12,222 nucleotides of DNA from a candidate division BRC1 bacterium ADurb.BinA292. Its GTDB lineage: Bacteria > Sumerlaeota > Sumerlaeia > MVZB01. Below, in pieces: positions 8,017 through 12,222 of this stretch. The stretch covers positions 1 through 12,222 of the forward strand of contig MVZB01000085.1 in assembly GCA_002068205.1 (NCBI GenBank). Reading direction: 5' to 3'. Positions within the stretch are counted from its first letter, which is position 1; every line of letters starts with the position of its first letter. The notes under the pieces were generated by a model. It had not been told where the DNA came from. It saw only the letters and a list, made by a program, of their open reading frames with translations, and ran no database searches. The position numbers and the translations under genes are program-made.

Positions 8017-8032
8017 CCCTTCCCCCCCACCC
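8017..8032 (-). other. Possible G-quadruplex motif in the subtilase mRNA leader
   Basis: The minus strand reads GGG-T-GGGGGGG-AA-GGG, which can be split into four G-triplets with loops of 1, 1 and 2 bases. It lies about 235 bases upstream of the chosen protease start, inside the leader expected from the promoter at 8162-8189. Folding and any regulatory role are inferences. Confidence 0.35.
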
Positions 8033-8161
8033 ATGATTTGTTCAGGTGGTTGAGTCCAATGAGCTTGCCGCCCTGGCGCCTCGGCGGCGCGCGGCGGTCC
8101 ATTCGGCGATTGCGGATTACGGGCCGCCCGCGGTCGAAAGGACCTCGCAATCCGGTATCAG

Positions 8162-8189
8162 AGTAAAGAGTATAGGACATTCCCGTCAA
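8162..8189 (-). promoter_or_regulatory. Candidate sigma70-type promoter for the subtilase gene
   Basis: On the minus strand TTGACG (8184-8189; 5/6 to -35) is followed after 16 bases by TTTACT (8162-8167; 4/6 to -10). An overlapping TATACT (8169-8174; 5/6) has only 9 bases from the same -35 element, so it would need a weaker one. This AT-richer patch stands out from the GC-rich surroundings. It would give a leader of roughly 370 bases to the ATG at 7785. Confidence 0.35.
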
Positions 8190-8457
8190 TCGGAATGCAA
8201 GTTTTGGGCGTGGGCCGCGGGGCAGGGGGTGGCCGCGGGCATCACTCCCGCGCCGGGGGGAACAGGGGCGCGAGCCGCCACGGCCCGGGCAGCCAGCGGC
8301 GCAGCAGAGCGGTGGAGAGGGACGGGCGGGCGTCATGGCAAGACACTCCCGGTCAACCCTTTGGACTCGGTATAGAAATTTGAGCTCACAGTCCGGCGTG
8401 CTCGAAAACGCCACCGGGACGGAAGAGCCGAATTTTGGGTAGGCCGTTGGGGGCAAG

Positions 8458-8475
8458 GCCACTCAGGAGAGTGGC
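8458..8475. repeat. Small perfect inverted repeat in the cstA upstream region
   Basis: GCCACTC and GAGTGGC form a 7-base stem with a 4-base AGGA loop. It lies in a stretch of about 250 bases upstream of cstA without a convincing gene. It could be an operator, an mRNA leader structure or part of a dispersed repeat; nothing in the window decides between them. Confidence 0.35.
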
Positions 8476-8647
8476 GCTTCCAGGTTTCAGCCGGTCTTCC
8501 AGAGCCGAGGACGAGGGACGATGTTGAGGGGAACGAGGGGGGCGCGGTGTGCGCCAACCGAATTGACTCTCCGCCCCGTATTCACGAACATGGGACGCAG
8601 GGGATTCGGGGCAACCTGTCCATCTTGCCGATTGAGGATGACCCGGG

Positions 8648-10393
8648 ATGATCGCGGCACTCTTCGTCGCCAGTTGCATCGTGTTGGCGCTGGCCTATCG
8701 TTATTACGGGGCGTTTCTGAACCGCCAGTTTCAGATCGACGACTCACGCCCTACGCCGTCGACGACGATGACCGACGGGGTCGATTACGTTCCGGCGTCG
8801 CGGCCGGTGCTGTTCGGCCACCATTTCAGTTCGATCGCCGGGGCGGGGCCGGTCGTCGGGCCGATCATCGCCGCCACCTGGTTTGGCTGGGGGCCGGTGA
8901 TGGCGTGGATTCTGGTCGGCTCGATCCTGATCGGCGGTGTCCACGATTTCGGCTCGCTGGTGATGAGCATCCGCCACCGCGCCCGGTCGATCGCCGAGAT
9001 CTGCCGGCTCTACCTCAGCCCGCTCACTTACCGGTTCTTTCTGATGTTCATCTGGCTGGCACTGGTTTACGTGCTCGTCGTGTTCATCGACCTAACCGCG
9101 GCCAGCTACATGGCCGCGCCGGCGTCGGACCCCGACCAGGGGGGAACCGTCGCGACCGCATCGATGCTCTATATCGTGCTGGCAATCGTATTCGGCCTGC
9201 TGACGCGGCGCGGGCTGAAGCTCGGCCTCGGTTCGCTGATCTTCGTTCCACTCGTCTTCGCGGCGCTGCTGGTCGCGCACTGGCTGCCGACCGATCCGCA
9301 GCACATCCGGCTGCTGGCGCCCGCCGGCTCGTATTTTTACGAACACCCGAAGTACATCTGGTCGGCGATCCTGCTGGCGTATTGCTTCATCGCGTCGGTC
9401 ACGCCGGTGTGGCTGCTGCTGCAGCCGCGCGACTACCTGAGCTCCTATCTGCTGTTTGCCTGCCTGGGCCTGGGCGGGTTGGGGTTGCTGATCAGCGGCG
9501 CGCTGGGGCGCGTGCCGATTCAGTATGAGTTTTTCGCCGGCTTGCAGAACGCCGAGCTGGGCTTCATCTTCCCGGCCCTGTTCATCACGGTGGCGTGCGG
9601 CGCCGTCAGCGGGTTCCATTCGATCGTCGCCTCGGGCACGACCGCCAAGCAGCTTCCCCAGGAGTCGGCCGTTCGCCCGATCGCCTACGGCACGATGCTG
9701 ACCGAAGGGGCGCTGGCGCTGGTCGCGCTGGCGACGGTGATGGTGCTCGCCGACCGGCCGGCGGGCAATCCGATGCTGACGTTCGCCGACGGCATCGGCC
9801 AGTTCCTGTCGGTGTTGGGCCTGCCGGCCGATCTGGGCACCGTGTTCGGGCTGCTGGCCGTGTCGACGTTTCTGCTGACGACGCTGGATACCTGCACGCG
9901 CCTGGCGCGGTATGTCGTCGAGGAGTTTTTCGGCATCGGCAATCCCCGCTGGCGCTACGCGACGACGCTGGCCAGCGTGCTGCCGCTGGTGTACTTCGCG
10001 TTCAAGGAATACCCGAACCCGGCCAGTCCGGGCGCGATGATCCCCGCCTGGCGCGTGATCTGGCCGGCGTTCGGCACAACCAACCAGTTGCTGGCGGCAC
10101 TGGCACTGCTGGTGGTGCTCGTCTGGCGGCGGGCGCAGGGACGCTCCTACTGGTTCATTCTCTGGCCGATGCTGTTCATGCTGGCCAGCACGGGGGCGAG
10201 CATGGTGCTGATGATCGTGGAGAACCTGAGCCCCGGCGCCGAGGGGGCGGTGCCGGTCATCGGCTGGATCAACCTGCTGATGCTGCTGATGACGCTGTGG
10301 CTGGTGGGCGACACGGTACTGAACTGGGGCCGGCTGGGGCGCGTCGCGGCCGCGGAGAGCGAAGGCCTGACCGCGTCGGCGACGGCGGGATGA
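8648..10393 (+). CDS. cstA: CstA-family carbon starvation protein (pyruvate/peptide transporter)
   Basis: Polytopic inner-membrane protein of 581 residues. Characterised members (E. coli CstA and BtsT/YjiY) take up pyruvate or peptides when carbon is limiting; which substrate applies here is not shown. Family signatures are clear: GVDYVPASRPVLFGHHFSS with AGAGPVVGP (residues 44-72), GGVHDFGSL (96-104) and GFHSIVASGTTAKQL from residue 322. Many hydrophobic segments run from residue 1 to about 565. It is shorter than E. coli CstA (about 700 residues), like the compact forms in many other phyla. The start at 8648 is supported by GAGGA nine bases upstream. The stop overlaps the ATG of the next gene (ATGA), so the two form an operon with likely translational coupling. 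No CRP or stringent-response site is recognisable. Confidence 0.95.
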   Translation: MIAALFVASCIVLALAYRYYGAFLNRQFQIDDSRPTPSTTMTDGVDYVPASRPVLFGHHFSSIAGAGPVVGPIIAATWFGWGPVMAWILVGSILIGGVHDFGSLVMSIRHRARSIAEICRLYLSPLTYRFFLMFIWLALVYVLVVFIDLTAASYMAAPASDPDQGGTVATASMLYIVLAIVFGLLTRRGLKLGLGSLIFVPLVFAALLVAHWLPTDPQHIRLLAPAGSYFYEHPKYIWSAILLAYCFIASVTPVWLLLQPRDYLSSYLLFACLGLGGLGLLISGALGRVPIQYEFFAGLQNAELGFIFPALFITVACGAVSGFHSIVASGTTAKQLPQESAVRPIAYGTMLTEGALALVALATVMVLADRPAGNPMLTFADGIGQFLSVLGLPADLGTVFGLLAVSTFLLTTLDTCTRLARYVVEEFFGIGNPRWRYATTLASVLPLVYFAFKEYPNPASPGAMIPAWRVIWPAFGTTNQLLAALALLVVLVWRRAQGRSYWFILWPMLFMLASTGASMVLMIVENLSPGAEGAVPVIGWINLLMLLMTLWLVGDTVLNWGRLGRVAAAESEGLTASATAG

Positions 10394-11448
10394 ACCCCGG
10401 GCCGCCGCCGTTGCGCGTGCTGGTCGTCACGAACATGTATCCCACGCCGACGGCGCCGTATTACGGCGTGTTTGTGAAGGAGCAGGTCGACGCGCTGCGC
10501 GAGCTGGGGGTCGAGGTCGGCCTGGAAATCCATCTCGGCCGCGAATCGAAATGGAATTATGCACGCGGGCTGGCGTCGCTGACGCGCCGGCTGCGCCGCG
10601 AGCGGTGGGACCTGATCCACAGCCATCACACATTTACGACGCTGACGGCGCTGGCGGCGCGGCGGCTGGCCGGGCGCGGCCGGGGTCCACGGCGGATCCC
10701 GATCATCGAGAGTTTTCATGAGGGGGAGGTTTTCGATCCGCGCGGCCGCCGGCGCGGCCATCTGCGCTATTCGGCGTGGCTGAAGGCCCTGGCGCTGCGC
10801 CGGGCGGATTTCGTGCTGCCGGTCGAGAAGAACATGATCCGCGCCGCGCTGGCGGCGGCCGGCGCCGCCGACGCCGAGGTCGAAGCCAAACGGATCCCCC
10901 ACCAGGTTCTGCCGGCGGGGATCGATCTGGAGCGCTTCGGGCCCGGCGACGCGCAAGGCGCCCGCTGCCGCCTGGGCTGGGACGGCGAGGGGCCGTTGCT
11001 TTTTTTTCCCTACGCGCCGGGCAAGCCGGCCAAGCGCGACGATCTGGCCCGCGCCGCCTTCGCGATCGTGCGGCGGACGCATCCCGGCGCGCAACTGGTT
11101 GTCGGCGGCGCGATCCCTTACGCGGCGATGCCCGATGCGATCCGGGCCAGCGATGTGCTGCTGATCCTGACCGATTACGAGGCGTCGCCGACGATCGTCA
11201 AGGAAGCACTGGCCTGCGAACGCCCGGTGGTCGCCACCGACGTGGGCGACATTCGGGCGTGCTACGGCGATCTGCCGGGGGTGGTCGTGACCCCCGCCGA
11301 GCCGGAGGCCATTGCGTCGGGGATCGATCGGGCGCTGGCCCTGCCGGCCGGTTCCGCGTGCGGCGGGCGTGAACGGCTGATCGCCCGGGGCCTGACGCTG
11401 CCGGCCACCGCCCGGCGGCTGGTCGAGGTGTATCGCGAGCTCATTTAG
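10390..11448 (+). CDS. GT4-family glycosyltransferase
   Basis: Predicted cytoplasmic or membrane-associated retaining glycosyltransferase of 352 residues with GT-B fold, transferring a sugar from a nucleotide-sugar donor to an unknown acceptor such as an envelope glycan. N-terminal domain: LRVLVVTNMYPTPTAPYYGVFVKEQVDALR (the TuaC-like beginning), then LIHSHHTF (HSHH at 77-80) and PAGIDLERF. C-terminal domain: ASDVLLILTDYEASPTIVKEALAC with the E-x7-E pair Glu264/Glu272, then PVVATDVGDI, as in GT4 enzymes with EGSPNVVKEALAC; here Ala replaces the usual Gly. The frame is open upstream to 9595, but that part is a shadow of cstA; ATG 10390 in the ATGA overlap gives exactly the family N-terminus. 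No independent ribosome site is visible, so coupling to cstA is likely. A T8 run (11000-11007) is unusual in this GC-rich gene. The acceptor cannot be inferred from cstA. Confidence 0.9.
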   Translation: MNPGPPPLRVLVVTNMYPTPTAPYYGVFVKEQVDALRELGVEVGLEIHLGRESKWNYARGLASLTRRLRRERWDLIHSHHTFTTLTALAARRLAGRGRGPRRIPIIESFHEGEVFDPRGRRRGHLRYSAWLKALALRRADFVLPVEKNMIRAALAAAGAADAEVEAKRIPHQVLPAGIDLERFGPGDAQGARCRLGWDGEGPLLFFPYAPGKPAKRDDLARAAFAIVRRTHPGAQLVVGGAIPYAAMPDAIRASDVLLILTDYEASPTIVKEALACERPVVATDVGDIRACYGDLPGVVVTPAEPEAIASGIDRALALPAGSACGGRERLIARGLTLPATARRLVEVYRELI

Positions 11449-11483
11449 TCGCGATTCTGCCGCGCGCCCCCGCAGAGACCGGC

Positions 11484-11924
11484 TCAGTCGTTCTGATTCA
11501 GCGAGAAATAGAAGTTGTTTGGCTCCTGCTCATATGCTCCCGGCGCGAGCAGGCCGAAGAACGGCAGCAGGAAGATGCAACCGCCGATGATATCGAGGAT
11601 GCCGAGCGTGCTCAGGCTGGTCGAGGTCACGCCGGTGGCGCTGTCGTAACCCTCCTTGCTCACGGTGATCATCGCCTCTTCGTTCTTCCGGATCTGGTAC
11701 TGCAACGGCGTGTTGCCGACCGGCATGCCGGCGATGACGACTTTGGCGCCGGCCGGATCGGAATTGACCGAAATGTTCTGACGCGACCCGGCGAAGAGCG
11801 AACAGGCGGTGCCATACAGCAGCAGCAGCGGGCAGAGCGCCAGGACCACGATGGCGCGCGCGAGCCGGGAGCGCGCCCCCGCTTGATGGTCCATCGGCCC
11901 GTAATGACAACAGGACAGTTTCAT
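11484..11924 (-). CDS. PEGA-domain probable lipoprotein with C-terminal hydrophobic segment
   Basis: A 146-residue envelope protein. A basic N-terminus (about 1-22) is followed by a hydrophobic stretch ending in LLLLYGTAC (Cys41), a probable lipoprotein signal, although Gly at -3 departs from the usual Leu-x-x-Cys lipobox. Residues about 50-97 form a PEGA domain: ISVNSDPAGAKVVIAG, PVGNTPLQYQI and ISV-like strands ending in SKEGYDSATG. A glycine-rich hydrophobic segment (106-131) may enter the membrane, and the tail NNFYFSLNQND ends in a strand. Small lipoproteins with this order (PEGA, then a hydrophobic glycine-rich stretch) are widespread and mostly uncharacterised, so no specific function is given. 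The start at 11924 is supported by a strong GGAGG 7 bases upstream (11932-11936); the later Met at residue 11 is less likely. It converges on the glycosyltransferase gene with 35 bases between stops and no clear terminator. Confidence 0.85.
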   Translation of the reverse strand: MKLSCCHYGPMDHQAGARSRLARAIVVLALCPLLLLYGTACSLFAGSRQNISVNSDPAGAKVVIAGMPVGNTPLQYQIRKNEEAMITVSKEGYDSATGVTSTSLSTLGILDIIGGCIFLLPFFGLLAPGAYEQEPNNFYFSLNQND

Positions 11925-12014
11925 ATCATCCCCTCCAACGGCACATGCCCCGGGAGAACCTGATGCGGGTTTCGCGGGAAGTCCATGACGGTATCGGACA
12001 GCCGGACGAAGCGC

Positions 12015-12043
12015 AGTCTAGACGGGTCGCGCGGCGATATCAA
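12015..12043 (-). promoter_or_regulatory. Candidate sigma70-type promoter for the PEGA lipoprotein, overlapping a palindrome
   Basis: On the minus strand TTGATA (12038-12043; 5/6 to -35) and TAGACT (12015-12020; 4/6 to -10) are separated by the ideal 17 bases. Transcription would start near 12008 and give a leader of about 84 bases to the ATG at 11924. The -35 element lies in the loop of the inverted repeat at 12029-12052, whose left arm falls in the spacer. Confidence 0.5.
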
Positions 12044-12052
12044 GCGCCGCGC
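12029..12052 (-). terminator. GC-rich hairpin after the ThiE-like gene, possible terminator or operator
   Basis: A perfect 8-base inverted repeat GCGCGGCG/CGCCGCGC encloses an 8-base loop, 23 bases downstream of the stop codon of the ThiE-like gene. No U-tract follows on the minus strand, so intrinsic termination would be inefficient. Because it overlaps the -35 and spacer of the next promoter, it could equally be a regulator-binding palindrome. Confidence 0.4.
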
Positions 12053-12075
12053 CGGGCGGGCCGACGGATCGCGGG

Positions 12076-12222
12076 TCACGCCGTGATTCCGGCCTGGCGT
12101 TCGCGCCGGCGCAGCTCGCGCAGCACGCGTTCCGGTTCGCGCGCCTGGCAGACCGCCGCGATCAGCGCATAGGATCGAAAGCCCGCCGCCAGCACATCGG
12201 CCAGATTCGCGGCGGTGATGCC
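12076..12222 (-). CDS. thiE: Thiamine phosphate synthase-like (ThiE/TenI family) protein, C-terminal fragment
   Basis: The last 48 codons and TGA stop of a minus-strand gene that begins beyond the right edge. The fragment opens with GITAANLADVLAAGF, followed by YALIAAVCQAREPERVLREL. This fits the end of the ThiE/TenI TIM barrel: the GGI phosphate-binding turn (first Gly presumably just outside), a helix with N...V..AG, the last strand (usually VAVVSAI) and a helix with A..DP. ThiE joins HMP pyrophosphate and thiazole phosphate to make thiamine phosphate. TenI paralogues share this tail, and the active-site residues that separate them lie outside the window. Another phosphate-binding TIM barrel remains possible. 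It appears to be followed by its own hairpin and not to be co-transcribed with the lipoprotein gene. Confidence 0.6.
   Translation of the reverse strand, partial: GITAANLADVLAAGFRSYALIAAVCQAREPERVLRELRRRERQAGITA

Larger units (their letters stand above)
7786..8647. other. Divergent intergenic region between subtilase and cstA
   Basis: No convincing gene lies here; the short open frames on both strands are mutually overlapping and lack family resemblance or good ribosome sites. The part nearest the protease (7786-8160) would be its long mRNA leader, with the G9 tract and a G-rich motif. The middle has a 6-base hairpin CGCGGG/CCCGCG with a 7-base loop (8234-8252). The part nearest cstA (about 8390-8640) is less GC-biased and repeat-like, with a 7-base hairpin at 8458-8475. 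The cstA ribosome site GAGGA (8634-8638) lies 9 bases before its ATG. Confidence 0.6.

Noticed and set aside
7786..8462. Minus-strand open frames upstream of the protease signal peptide
   Set aside because: Codon use is unlike the real genes, there are no domains, and the sequence contains the promoter and G-rich leader elements.
8563..8591. TTGACT followed after 17 bases by GAACAT, as a cstA promoter
   Set aside because: The -35 is good but the -10 matches only 3 of 6; too weak to annotate in a region where I could find no better one.
8521..9528. A 335-codon plus-strand frame overlapping the start of cstA
   Set aside because: It is out of frame with the clearly recognised CstA protein and is Arg/Ala-rich with no domain.
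9595..10389. The upstream part of the long frame leading into the glycosyltransferase
   Set aside because: It is a +1 shadow of cstA, rich in Arg, Gly and Ala. The GT4 N-terminus begins exactly at ATG 10390.
11449..11483. A bidirectional terminator between the convergent glycosyltransferase and lipoprotein genes
   Set aside because: Only 35 bases separate the stops and I could find no stem longer than 4 bases there.

Overview
This is a GC-rich (by eye well over 60%) bacterial window. It suggests a Gram-negative-type cell with a busy envelope: an MsbA-like ABC exporter, a very large secreted multidomain subtilisin with a dockerin-like calcium motif at its end, a probable PEGA lipoprotein, two glycosyltransferase-type sequences and a CstA transporter. 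Secreted subtilases of the KP-43 type carrying fibronectin-like modules and a terminal EF-hand/dockerin motif are common in Planctomycetota and in little-cultured relatives such as Sumerlaeota. The phylum is an inference; no marker gene in the window settles it.

Layout, left to right. Positions 1-369 (minus) are the start of an open frame that leaves the window. Its first ~77 codons read like a GT4 glycosyltransferase N-terminus and its last ~45 like the C-terminal part of a prolyl-oligopeptidase/oligopeptidase B, so it looks chimeric. 394-2382 (minus) is an MsbA/ABCB-type half transporter with its own candidate promoter, placed just after a hairpin that could end the upstream transcript. 2641-7785 (minus) is a 1714-residue secreted S8 protease: signal peptide, pro-region, KP-43-like catalytic domain and beta-barrel, a tandemly duplicated ~400-residue three-domain module, a last Fn3-like domain and an EF-hand. 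7786-8647 is the divergent regulatory region between the protease and cstA. It holds a candidate promoter, a G9 tract, a possible G-quadruplex and small hairpins. 8648-10393 (plus) is cstA, overlapping by ATGA a GT4 glycosyltransferase (10390-11448). Convergent to these is a PEGA-domain probable lipoprotein (11484-11924, minus), whose promoter overlaps a GC-rich palindrome. The right edge (12076-12222, minus) carries the last 48 codons of a ThiE/TenI-like gene.

The genes do not form one pathway. The ABC transporter and the following GT-like reading frame suggest export and assembly of an envelope lipid or glycan. The subtilase is an independent secreted enzyme. cstA and its coupled glycosyltransferase form a short operon whose functional link is not obvious. 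No CRISPR array, transposase, tRNA or rRNA was seen. I found no convincing new multi-gene system. The most unusual items are the chimeric reading frame at the left edge, the duplicated disulfide-patterned module in the protease, and the G9 tract just before its signal peptide.
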